DNA from: Bdellovibrionales bacterium
Lineage (GTDB): Bacteria; Bdellovibrionota; Bacteriovoracia; Bacteriovoracales; Bacteriovoracaceae
Assembly: GCA_030633015.1 (NCBI GenBank)
Contig: DAOVTR010000002.1
Span: 1-19,771, forward strand
Length of the DNA stretch: 19,771 nucleotides
Direction: 5' to 3'
Shown: one piece after another, positions 1-7,760 of the stretch
How the letters are laid out: each line of letters opens with the position of its first letter
Numbering within the stretch: the first letter of the stretch is position 1
Program-made: the position numbers and the translations under genes
Notes under the pieces: model-generated
Databases searched by the model: none
What the model was told of the DNA's origin: nothing
The model's input: only the letters and a program-made list of their open reading frames with translations

Positions 1-516
1 AGCAAGATGAGATATATTTTTAGTTTTTATGGAGTGATTGATATTATTGCCGTTGTCCCATCATATCTTGGATTTATTTTTCCTTTTGCACAAAGCTTTT
101 TAATTCTTCGAGGACTAAGACTACTGAGAGTTTTTAGAATATTAAAACTTAGCAACTATACAAAAGCAGGACAGAATTTAAAAGGTGCTCTACTCTCCTC
201 CAGACCCAAAATTACAATATTTCTAACATTTATTCTTACTTTAGTAATTATTGTTGGAGCTGTCATGTATTTGGTAGAAGGTAAAGAGGGCGGTTTTACA
301 AGTATTCCTAAATCAATATATTGGGCCATAGTTACTATGACCACTGTTGGATATGGCGACATTACCCCTCAAACAGTGTTAGGACAATTTCTCTCATCCA
401 TACTCATGATAACAGGATACGGAATAATTGCTGTTCCCACTGGAATTATCTCAGTCGAAATGGCCAAAAATGAACAAGTCACTATTTGTCCCCACTGCAA
501 GAAGAAAATTCAATAA
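1..516 (+). CDS. Voltage-gated-type potassium channel, C-terminal part (5' truncated by window)
   Basis: This is an inner-membrane K+ channel of the six-helix ion-transport family. The open reading frame runs back to base 1 in frame, so the start and helices S1-S2 lie outside the window. Counting from the first visible ATG (base 7), residues 2-26 look like S3. Residues 34-47 (RGLRLLRVFRILKL) are an S4 voltage sensor with regularly spaced arginines. Residues 70-90 are S5. The pore loop carries the K+ selectivity filter TVGYGD at residues 113-118, and S6 follows at about 126-150. The tail ends in CPHCKKK, a lone CxxC pair that looks like half of a zinc ribbon. The filter and S4 make the family call firm. 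Gating properties cannot be read from the sequence. The next gene starts 81 bases downstream on the same strand. Confidence 0.9.
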   Translation, partial: SKMRYIFSFYGVIDIIAVVPSYLGFIFPFAQSFLILRGLRLLRVFRILKLSNYTKAGQNLKGALLSSRPKITIFLTFILTLVIIVGAVMYLVEGKEGGFTSIPKSIYWAIVTMTTVGYGDITPQTVLGQFLSSILMITGYGIIAVPTGIISVEMAKNEQVTICPHCKKKIQ

Positions 517-597
517 GTTATAACTCTTTGATAGTAATATGCAGCTTTACCTAGTTAAGCTGAAATGATACAAATTGCTAATTCAAGGAGTCATAAT

Positions 598-984
598 ATG
601 CATTATTTTCTAATATTTTTTCTTATGATAACAATAAATTTTAATGTCCTGGGGTCTAATACTGAGTGTGATAGTTGGCAAAAACAAGAGCATATATCTT
701 GTATATTTGCTGGAAAACTTGCAAATGTCTACTTGCGTTCATGCCAAAATTTCTGCTGGAAAGATGAAATAACCCACAGAGGAAATTGGGGAGCGACTTG
801 CAACAGACAAAGAGTTTGTTATTATGAAAATCCTCAAAACTTAGAACAAGTTTGTAGTCAGTGGGAAAAAAATTATGGACTAACCTGTGTTAGTTCCAAA
901 TCATTTACACTGGAACAACAATGGTCAAGAATATGTACAGTAGGACTACCTGAAACTACATGCAGTGATATTGAACCTAACTAA
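598..984 (+). CDS. Small secreted cysteine-rich protein with two related halves
   Basis: I do not recognise the family. The 128-residue start at base 598 is preferred over the in-frame ATG at 565 because AAGGAG (585-590) sits 7 bases before it and the protein then opens directly with a signal peptide (about residues 1-19, MHYFLIFFLMITINFNVLG). The mature part has ten cysteines, an even number that suits disulfide bonding in the periplasm or outside the cell. Its two halves match: CDSWQKQEHISC followed by an RSC, and CSQWEKNYGLTC followed by an RIC, with a similar C-x-x-W-x(7)-C spacing. That points to an internal duplication. The RND permease gene follows after 17 bases, so co-transcription is likely, but this protein is not a periplasmic adaptor. 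Function is unknown. Confidence 0.75.
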   Translation: MHYFLIFFLMITINFNVLGSNTECDSWQKQEHISCIFAGKLANVYLRSCQNFCWKDEITHRGNWGATCNRQRVCYYENPQNLEQVCSQWEKNYGLTCVSSKSFTLEQQWSRICTVGLPETTCSDIEPN

Positions 985-1001
985 ACTATTGTAATCTGCT
1001 A

Positions 1002-4000
1002 ATGCTCAATCTTATTAAATATTTTATTAAACAAAAGATGCTAACTAATCTTATTTTTGTTGGCATATTACTCTCTTCAATCATTGCTTGGATTCAGATT
1101 GGTAAAGAGGAAATGCCAAGTCTAGAAATGGACTGGTTAAGAGTATCCGTCAGGTTTGCTGGATCATCCGCTGAAGATGTTGAGCAGATGGTTACAAGGC
1201 CAATTGAAAACGAACTAAAAGGTATTAGCGGAATCTATGAAATTAATACAACCTCATCTGCCGGTATCAGCAGTTTTAGAATTAGTATTGATCCAAACTT
1301 TAATGACAAACAAGAAGTAATAAGAGAAATAAAAGACTCCGTACTTAAAGTTGACCTGCCAAAAGAAGCTGATCTTCCAACTTTTAGACGCTTTAAAACA
1401 TCAGAAAAAGCAATTATCGATATTGCTTTTATTCATAAAGAAAAAGAATTCTTAACAATAGATGAAAGAATAAAACTACAAGGCTTTGTTAAGTCATTTG
1501 AAAACCAGCTATTGGCAAGAAAGGAGATCAGTAGCGTAGATATGAGTGGGTATCTTACACCTCAACTGAAAATAGAATATGACCCACAAAAAATAATACA
1601 ATATCAACTATCTATTTCCGAAATACTTAAAACAATTGATGCCTATAATATAAGGGCACCTCTTGGAAACTTAATAGACAAAAAGGATTCACAAGTAATT
1701 GTATTAAATGAACTAGATAATCAAAAAAGACTTGAAGAATTAGTTTTAAGAAATAATCTCGATAATAAATTTGTAAAACTAAAAGATATAGCAACCATTA
1801 AGCAATCATTTGAAAGGCCCAATACTATTTATAAAGTTCAAGGAAAGGAAGCAGTCATTTTAAATGTTAAGAAAAGTATATCGTACGATATCTTACAAGC
1901 AAATAAGGCCGTTAAAAATTTTATAACACCATTTAAAAAAACATATAGCAGCCTACCATTTAATATTATTTTAATGGATGATGAATCACAAGCAGTAAAA
2001 AATAGACTAAAACTAATAATTTTTAATGGATTATTAGGATTTATTTTAATACTTATCGTGCTTATGCTTTTTCTTGACACTAAATCAGCATTTTGGGTCG
2101 CAATGGGTATTCCATTTTCACTATCATTCGCCTTAGTTTGCGCATTGATAGCAGGATACACCATGAACAATGTTACTCTTGCAGCAATTATTATTGTTCT
2201 CGGTATTGTTGTTGATGATGCAATAATAATTGCAGAAAATATTCTACGACACATTAACCAAAAAAAAGATGTGTTAAATGCTGCAATTGACGGCACAAAA
2301 GAGATGATTGGCCCTATTACGGCCAGTATTGCTACAACTTGTGTTGCCTTTCTTCCTCTGTTTTTTTTCCAAGGACGTTTGGGTCAATTTATCTCGTTCA
2401 TTCCGCTTATGGTAATATTTATGCTTGTTGGGAGTTTAATAGAATCAATCTTTATTTTACCGTCTCATATGGAGCATCAATCTTCATTTATTAATCGTTT
2501 CTTTTCTAAATTTAAAAACATAAATATTGTTAACTTTAATCGTCTAGAAGATAAATATTCTAAAATACTTTATAAGTTTTTAAACCATAGAACATTTTTA
2601 ATGGTTTTTTTCTTTGGATTTTTACTAATATCATTTTTTATTTTCAAAACCCAAATTAAATTTGTAATGTTTCCGAGGGAAGAAACAGAAAGAATGTTTG
2701 TAAAGATTGAAACAACTAAAGGATCAAATAAAGCTCAAACTGCAAAGATCATAGCGCCAGTTGAAAAAATGTTTATAAATGATATGGATAAAGGAGTTAT
2801 TGTTGTAAGAAGCCAAATTGGACAAAGCAGACGTGGCGGCATAACTGGTGAAAACAGTGCTTCAATAAGACTTGAGCTTCTGCCAAAAGATGAAAGGCAA
2901 ATGAGTATCAAAAAGTTAACCAAAAGATGGAAAAACAAAGTTAAAGATTTTCCAAACATAGAAAAAATTAAATTTATAAAATCTCGTTTTGGAAGAAGCA
3001 GTGGAAGTCCAATTGAAATTTTGGTTCAAGAAAACAATAACACTTATAGAGATAATATCTTAAAAGAACTTGAAAATAAACTAGTTAAAAATTCTAATCT
3101 GGCCGATGTAGAAATTGAAAGACCCCTTAAAAAAGATGAAATCATTTTTGAATTAAATCAAAAAGAACTTGTCAGACTTAGTATAAATCCAACATCCCTT
3201 ATCACTGTGCTTAGATCATTTGTTGAAGGAACAATCATATATAAACTCAATCAAACAGAAGATGAAGTTGAAGTTATCTTTACTGTAAATGACAAATATA
3301 AGACAAATTTAAATTCTCTTCTTCAAATAAAAATAGAAAATAGCAGAGGGCAACTAATTGATCTTAAAAAAGTTATTTTAATAAGAACTGAAATTAAACC
3401 CATAAGTATTAATCGCTACAATTATAAACGTACTGGAATGATCTATGCCGACTTAAAAGTTGGTTCAACCAAAACACCTCTTGATATTGCAACGGTTTTT
3501 GAAACAAAGGTATTTCCCAATATTTTAAAAAAATACCCATCATCAATTGTTTCTTTTATTGGAGAAGTTAAAGACTCCAGAGAATCAAAACTAGAATTCC
3601 TACTATCTATATTTGTTGTAATTACTTTAACTTATTTTATTTTAATATTAGTTTTTAACTCTCTTGTGCAACCATTTATAATAATTGCAATTATTCCATT
3701 TGCCCTTGCTAGTATAAGTTGGATTTTACTTGCTCATGGTATGACTCAGTATGGTTTTTTTACAATAATCGGCTCTCTTGGAATGATTGGCGTAGTTGTC
3801 AACGATTCAATCGTTATGGTGGCAAAACTTAATTCACAAATTAAAATTGGAAGTATTAACTTTATTTACGATATTTCCAAGATTGCTTCAACAAGACTTC
3901 GCGCAATTATTCTTACAACGGTTACAACTGTTGTCGCAATCCTTCCCACGGCCTATGGCATCGCAGGATATGATTCAATGCTTGCTGATATGATGTTAAC

Positions 4001-4097
4001 AATGGGGTGGGGTCTTGCTTTTGCAACCATTATAACTTTAGTTTTAACTCCCTGCCTATACTCATTTTATTATGGTTTTATTATAAAAAATAAATAA
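1002..4097 (+). CDS. RND-family efflux permease (AcrB/HAE-type)
   Basis: This is an inner-membrane proton-driven exporter of the resistance-nodulation-division family. Its 1031 residues match full AcrB-type length. The N-terminus (TM1 at about residues 13-33) is followed by the porter-domain signature SAEDVEQMVTRPIENEL. TM4 contains the conserved acidic pair in GIVVDDAIIIAEN (Asp405, Asp406) used for proton relay. The second half repeats the fold, with a second large periplasmic loop and a final block of helices. In TM10 the sequence is GVVVNDSIVMV (Asn934, Asp935), where AcrB has a lysine-asparagine pair; this VND form occurs in many non-AcrB RND pumps. No membrane-fusion adaptor or TolC-like gene is adjacent, although pumps usually have one in the operon, so partners must be encoded elsewhere. 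No good Shine-Dalgarno precedes the start. The substrate cannot be predicted. Confidence 0.93.
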   Translation: MLNLIKYFIKQKMLTNLIFVGILLSSIIAWIQIGKEEMPSLEMDWLRVSVRFAGSSAEDVEQMVTRPIENELKGISGIYEINTTSSAGISSFRISIDPNFNDKQEVIREIKDSVLKVDLPKEADLPTFRRFKTSEKAIIDIAFIHKEKEFLTIDERIKLQGFVKSFENQLLARKEISSVDMSGYLTPQLKIEYDPQKIIQYQLSISEILKTIDAYNIRAPLGNLIDKKDSQVIVLNELDNQKRLEELVLRNNLDNKFVKLKDIATIKQSFERPNTIYKVQGKEAVILNVKKSISYDILQANKAVKNFITPFKKTYSSLPFNIILMDDESQAVKNRLKLIIFNGLLGFILILIVLMLFLDTKSAFWVAMGIPFSLSFALVCALIAGYTMNNVTLAAIIIVLGIVVDDAIIIAENILRHINQKKDVLNAAIDGTKEMIGPITASIATTCVAFLPLFFFQGRLGQFISFIPLMVIFMLVGSLIESIFILPSHMEHQSSFINRFFSKFKNINIVNFNRLEDKYSKILYKFLNHRTFLMVFFFGFLLISFFIFKTQIKFVMFPREETERMFVKIETTKGSNKAQTAKIIAPVEKMFINDMDKGVIVVRSQIGQSRRGGITGENSASIRLELLPKDERQMSIKKLTKRWKNKVKDFPNIEKIKFIKSRFGRSSGSPIEILVQENNNTYRDNILKELENKLVKNSNLADVEIERPLKKDEIIFELNQKELVRLSINPTSLITVLRSFVEGTIIYKLNQTEDEVEVIFTVNDKYKTNLNSLLQIKIENSRGQLIDLKKVILIRTEIKPISINRYNYKRTGMIYADLKVGSTKTPLDIATVFETKVFPNILKKYPSSIVSFIGEVKDSRESKLEFLLSIFVVITLTYFILILVFNSLVQPFIIIAIIPFALASISWILLAHGMTQYGFFTIIGSLGMIGVVVNDSIVMVAKLNSQIKIGSINFIYDISKIASTRLRAIILTTVTTVVAILPTAYGIAGYDSMLADMMLTMGWGLAFATIITLVLTPCLYSFYYGFIIKNK

Positions 4098-4110
4098 TTA
4101 AAACATATTT

Positions 4111-5775
4111 TTATTGAGTTACTCCATCCCAACCTGACAATCTAGCTAAAAGCCACCATAAAGCTTTCCCTTTTAAAACACAGTTTAGTGTTGGATCATC
4201 TCCAGCGGCCCCTGAGTGAGCACAACTACCTGTACCAGTGTAGCTTCCTGTTCCTTTAACCAGATAGTAATTTTCAGTATTGGAATGTCTTACAAAATAA
4301 TCTGTTGCCCAATTTTCAGTTGATCCATCTAAAGTATAATTTAAAATATCTGTTAAATACTTATCTAGAAAGTAATTTCCATCAGGATCATAATTTTCAA
4401 TGTCAGAAAAATCAAAAAGTATTCTATTATGTGCCTGAACATGTGCTCGAATTATTTTATTAGGAGTATCAGAAGAGTCATCCTCACCACCACCGTTGGC
4501 ATGTCCAGTCATAAACATAAATTTCACAGGATAAGCTGCGGCCCTAGAATTAGTTCCCCCCTCACTATACTCAGCAATTAATTTTTCCATATTGCGAATA
4601 TACCTCTCCATATCATGGCCACCGATATTACACCATGACCACATGATTACATTTATATGATAATTATTAGATTGATTTAAAAAGGCCCTCGTTGCAAGAA
4701 CCCAAGGTGTATCACCATTAGCATCTTCACTATCTCCTTGACTTAAATCAGCTACTCCTCCAATTCCTCCATCATCAAGATCAAGGCCGTATCCATCTCT
4801 GCCAGAGTCATCCCAACTATAAAAACTAGCAAAGTCTGGAAAACCTTCAAGAGCGTTTAAACCTGTAATTAACTGACTACCATGGGAAGTATGATTATAA
4901 GCAATATGTAAATTATTTTTAACAGTATCAATCCAGCTTGTTGGAACCTGCTCAAGACGAGTGTTTTGCCATCCTACAACAATAGCATCTGAGTTTGCAC
5001 TAACGTTTACAATACACGTATCACCACTTCTGATATAGCCAGTATTACAACTAGCAACGGTGCAACTACCCCAGTTTGTCCAATCACCTAAACTACAAGT
5101 TCTCGATTGAATTCCAACTCCATTTGCAATTGTACAACTTTGAGTGCTATCTCCACTACAAGTAAGCGCACTACAGGTTCCTCCTATATTTTCATATCCA
5201 CTATTACAACTTGTAATTTCACAGCTGCTCCAACTACTCCAATCACCTAAACTACAAGTTCTCGATTGAATCCCAGTACCATTCGCAATTGTACAACTTT
5301 GAGAACTATCTCCACTGCAAGTAAGTGCGCTACATCCAGAGGATGTCAAAGTATATCCGCTATTACAGCTTGTTATTTGACAGCTGCTCCAATTGGTCCA
5401 ATCTCCGTTATCACAAATTCTAGTCTGTAATCCATAACCATTTAAAACGACACAACTTTGTGAACTCAACCCAACGCATGTTCTAGGAATTTCGCTACAA
5501 CTGTTATTTATGATTTGATAATCTGTATTACAACTATAAATTTGGCACTGACTATCTTCATAACTTCCATCCGCATGACATTGCCTAGTAATAAATGCAG
5601 ACGCAACATTATCTCCTACAAATTGGGAACTACAATCAATCTGAACCATTTCATCATTTTGACAAACTGATCGTAAACTATCATCTGCTTCACCTATTTT
5701 TAGTTCATTAATGTGCCCTAAAGGTACGCAAGAAAAAACAAACAAAAGTGGCAATACAATTAGTGAAGATTTCAT
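4111..5775 (-). CDS. Putative lipoprotein: Cys-rich tandem repeats plus unassigned C-terminal domain
   Basis: The 554-residue product starts with a short hydrophobic signal ending FVFSC (Cys16), a plausible though atypical lipobox. Residues 38-99 are a divergent Cys-rich module. Residues 100-152, 153-205 and 206-258 are three 53-residue repeats, each with the pattern SQSC...GIQSRTC...GDWxxWxSC...SCNxGY. These resemble thrombospondin-like or EGF-like disulfide modules and probably form a rigid stalk. Residues 260-554 are a separate domain that I cannot place. Its striking motifs are HTSHGSQ (295-301), MWSWCN (378-383), MTGH (422-425), DFSDIE (455-460), CAHSG (518-522) and a Trp-rich end KALWWLLARLSGWDG. 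The arrangement hints at an SGNH-like or other alpha/beta hydrolase, which is a guess. A purine-rich AGAGAG lies just before the ATG. The gene is convergent with the RND permease, 13 bases apart. Confidence 0.85.
   Translation of the reverse strand: MKSSLIVLPLLFVFSCVPLGHINELKIGEADDSLRSVCQNDEMVQIDCSSQFVGDNVASAFITRQCHADGSYEDSQCQIYSCNTDYQIINNSCSEIPRTCVGLSSQSCVVLNGYGLQTRICDNGDWTNWSSCQITSCNSGYTLTSSGCSALTCSGDSSQSCTIANGTGIQSRTCSLGDWSSWSSCEITSCNSGYENIGGTCSALTCSGDSTQSCTIANGVGIQSRTCSLGDWTNWGSCTVASCNTGYIRSGDTCIVNVSANSDAIVVGWQNTRLEQVPTSWIDTVKNNLHIAYNHTSHGSQLITGLNALEGFPDFASFYSWDDSGRDGYGLDLDDGGIGGVADLSQGDSEDANGDTPWVLATRAFLNQSNNYHINVIMWSWCNIGGHDMERYIRNMEKLIAEYSEGGTNSRAAAYPVKFMFMTGHANGGGEDDSSDTPNKIIRAHVQAHNRILFDFSDIENYDPDGNYFLDKYLTDILNYTLDGSTENWATDYFVRHSNTENYYLVKGTGSYTGTGSCAHSGAAGDDPTLNCVLKGKALWWLLARLSGWDGVTQ
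5002..5478 (-). repeat. Three tandem 159-bp (53-codon) coding repeats
   Basis: Three in-frame units with exactly equal 159-bp period lie inside the lipoprotein gene. The plus-strand landmark CCAATCACCTAAACTACAAG begins at 5080 and again at 5239, and a diverged copy begins at 5398. The two units nearest the C-terminal domain are nearly identical at DNA level over about 90 bp. The upstream one has diverged, suggesting a recent duplication or gene conversion and potential for copy-number change. Confidence 0.92.
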
Positions 5776-5803
5776 TTTTTACTCTCTATTAATAGTTTAT
5801 AGT

Positions 5804-5831
5804 TCTATACTAATATTATCGGCTATTTGAA
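5804..5831 (-). promoter_or_regulatory. Possible sigma70-type promoter for the repeat lipoprotein
   Basis: On the minus strand TTCAAA (5831-5826) and TATAGA (5809-5804) are separated by 16 bases and would start RNA roughly 20 bases before the ATG at 5775. Each hexamer matches consensus at 4 of 6 positions in very AT-rich DNA, so this is weak. The 165-bp gap around it has no gene. Confidence 0.3.
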
Positions 5832-5897
5832 AAAAATATAAACAAAAAAATGATAAACGTCTGATATCACAGCTATTTGATGTGATCCTTGAAATAT

Positions 5898-5921
5898 TAC
5901 TGCCTAAATTAATAGGCAGTA
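5898..5921 (-). terminator. Probable intrinsic terminator after the 98-residue coiled-coil gene
   Basis: TACTGCCTA pairs perfectly with TAGGCAGTA (9-bp stem, loop of six bases) 20 bases beyond the stop codon of the gene ending at 5941. On the minus strand the stem is followed by AATATTTC, only partly U-rich, so termination may be weak. The hairpin separates that gene from the lipoprotein gene downstream. Confidence 0.45.
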
Positions 5922-5940
5922 CATACTAATTTAGTGATAT

Positions 5941-6237
5941 TTATTTGTTGGTCTTTTTAATTGGAATAATTTCTTCTTCTGTTACGTGGTTTTGTTCATC
6001 TTCATAAATACTAGATGACTTTAGCAAATCTTGCTTATTTTGATTTTCAAAATTTTTAATATTTATCCTTAACTCCATCTCATCTCGTCTGGAAATTTCC
6101 CTTCTAATTTCACGCTCATTTTCTAAAAGCTGCAATATCTTACGATCTTGATCAGTCGGATTTTCACTAACAAGTCCTTTATATTTGTTTAACTGCTCTT
6201 TCAACTGTTTATCAGTAAGTTTTTTTATTGTATCCAT
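5941..6237 (-). CDS. Small charged coiled-coil hypothetical protein
   Basis: No known family is recognised. The 98-residue product has no signal peptide, membrane segment or cysteine, so it is probably cytoplasmic. Residues 1-65 are rich in Lys, Glu, Leu and Ile with heptad-like spacing (LTDKQLKEQL near the start and ENEREIRREISRRDEMEL at about 49-66), which predicts a long helix or coiled coil. The C-terminus is acidic then basic (VTEEEIIPIKK). It is divergent from pyruvate kinase with 77 bases between the starts, so the two share an upstream region. No clear Shine-Dalgarno precedes the ATG. A hairpin follows the stop. It could be a small adaptor or structural protein, but nothing in the context narrows this. 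The ORF seems real because it fills its gap cleanly and has a coherent amino-acid composition. Confidence 0.65.
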   Translation of the reverse strand: MDTIKKLTDKQLKEQLNKYKGLVSENPTDQDRKILQLLENEREIRREISRRDEMELRINIKNFENQNKQDLLKSSSIYEDEQNHVTEEEIIPIKKTNK

Positions 6238-6314
6238 GAACTGTTTTTATCACATATGGTAAAGTTATTACAACATAAATACGAAATGATTTAACACGTT
6301 ATCAAGAGAGAAAA

Positions 6315-7760
6315 ATGACTACTAAAAAACACGTAAGACGTTTTACAAGAAGAGCAAAAATAATTGGAACGATTGGCCCAAAATCATGGGACACCAAAAC
6401 TCTTGAAAAATTAATTTTGGCAGGAGTAAATGTTGCCAGATTAAATATGAGCCATGGAGATTACGATACACATAAAAAAACTATTACAAATATCAGGCAA
6501 GCTTCAAAAAATTTGTATGATAGAGAGGTTGCTATTTTAATGGATCTTCAGGGACCAAAAATAAGAGTAGATAAATTAGAAGAGAATCTTCAATTAAAAA
6601 AAAATGAAGTATGGTATCTTGGATTAAAAGAAAAAAATAAGGATATAAAAAATAATTTCATTCCAACGGTATATAAAAAAATTGCTGATGATTGTGATAT
6701 TGGAAGCAGAATATTATTTGATGATGGACTTATTGTTGGAATGGTTACAGGAAAAACTAACAACCATTTAATTGTAAAAATTGATGTTGGAGGATTGCTC
6801 AAATCTAATAAAGGGATAAATCTTCCAGATACAAAAGTATCTGCATCAAGTTTCAGTCAAAAAGATCAATCAGATTTAGAATTTGGAATAAAAAATGATG
6901 TGGATTATTGCGCTCTTTCGTTTGTAAGAAATAGACAAAATATAGATGAAGTTAGAGAATTTCTTAAAGAAAGAAATGCCAACATACCTATTATTTCAAA
7001 GGTTGAAAATCCAGAGGCCATAGAAAATATTGAAGAAATTATTGAGGCTAGTGACGTTATCATGATTGCTCGAGGAGACATGGGAGTGGAACTAGGAAAC
7101 CATTTAGTTCCATCAATTCAAAAACGCATTATTATGCTTTGTAATGCAGCTAAAGTTCCAGTAATCACGGCAACTCAAATGCTTGAAACCATGACTACTA
7201 ATTCAAGCCCCACCCGAGCGGAAGCCTCTGATGTTGCTAACGCTATTTGGGATGGAACAGATGCAGTTATGTTGAGTGGAGAAACTGCCAATGGAGATTA
7301 TCCAGTTGAAACTGTTTTAATGATGGATAAGATTGTAGAAGAAGCAGAAAAACATAAAATTTATAAACATCAAACCTCAAGTGGTAATATGGTAGAAGTT
7401 GAAGAAGCAATTATGTATTCTGCCTCTAGAATTGCAGAAAAAATTGGGGTGGAAAGAATTGTTGCTATTACTGTCAGTGGAAAATCATGTCTAAAATCGA
7501 GCTTATTTAGACCTAGAACTTCTATTTTAGGAGTGACTTACAAAGTAAAAACTGCAAGAAAAATGTGTCTGTATTGGGGAGTAAGTCCATTTCTTATTGA
7601 TAACCCAAAAAATGATCAAGAAGATTTTCAATGTGAAGTGATTGAACTAATTAAAGAAAAACTAGGTTTAAAATCTGGTGAGAAAATTGTAATAACAAGG
7701 GGAACAGGAAAACTTTTTAAGGAGAGCTCAACAAATTCTATCCAAGTTAAAATTATTTAA
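6315..7760 (+). CDS. pyk: Pyruvate kinase
   Basis: This cytoplasmic enzyme transfers phosphate from phosphoenolpyruvate to ADP, giving pyruvate and ATP in the last step of glycolysis. Its 481 residues are typical length for a bacterial type without the extra C-terminal PEP-utilising domain. Visible landmarks are AKIIGTIGPKS (14-24), RLNMSHG (42-48) for substrate and K+ binding, ILMDLQGPKIRV (74-85), and the family signature IISKVENPEAI with catalytic Lys229 and metal ligand Glu231. The second metal ligand Asp255 is in IARGDMGVELG, and TATQMLETM (285-293) follows. A B-domain lid lies between about 85 and 185. The C-terminal allosteric domain is present (about 345-481). The Shine-Dalgarno AAGAGAG is 4 bases before the ATG. 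Its stop region overlaps the convergent amidoligase gene by 8 bases. Confidence 0.97.
   Translation: MTTKKHVRRFTRRAKIIGTIGPKSWDTKTLEKLILAGVNVARLNMSHGDYDTHKKTITNIRQASKNLYDREVAILMDLQGPKIRVDKLEENLQLKKNEVWYLGLKEKNKDIKNNFIPTVYKKIADDCDIGSRILFDDGLIVGMVTGKTNNHLIVKIDVGGLLKSNKGINLPDTKVSASSFSQKDQSDLEFGIKNDVDYCALSFVRNRQNIDEVREFLKERNANIPIISKVENPEAIENIEEIIEASDVIMIARGDMGVELGNHLVPSIQKRIIMLCNAAKVPVITATQMLETMTTNSSPTRAEASDVANAIWDGTDAVMLSGETANGDYPVETVLMMDKIVEEAEKHKIYKHQTSSGNMVEVEEAIMYSASRIAEKIGVERIVAITVSGKSCLKSSLFRPRTSILGVTYKVKTARKMCLYWGVSPFLIDNPKNDQEDFQCEVIELIKEKLGLKSGEKIVITRGTGKLFKESSTNSIQVKII

Noticed and set aside
542..562. Inverted repeat CAGCTT...AAGCTG after the K+ channel gene, as a terminator
   Set aside because: The stem has only 6 bp, the loop is 9 bases and no U-rich tail follows.
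3796..3993. A 65-codon plus-strand ORF inside the RND gene, and similar antisense ORFs at 156-362, 1838-2296, 2735-2959, 6590-6802, 10639-10848, 12261-12461, 13260-13544, 13715-13906 and 18579-18824
   Set aside because: All lie wholly or mostly within well-supported genes in another frame and have no family features of their own.
5866..5886. ATCACA-N9-TGTGAT as a CRP-type site
   Set aside because: The half-sites are in the reverse order and wrong spacing compared with TGTGA-N6-TCACA; the position downstream of a terminator hairpin gives no support.
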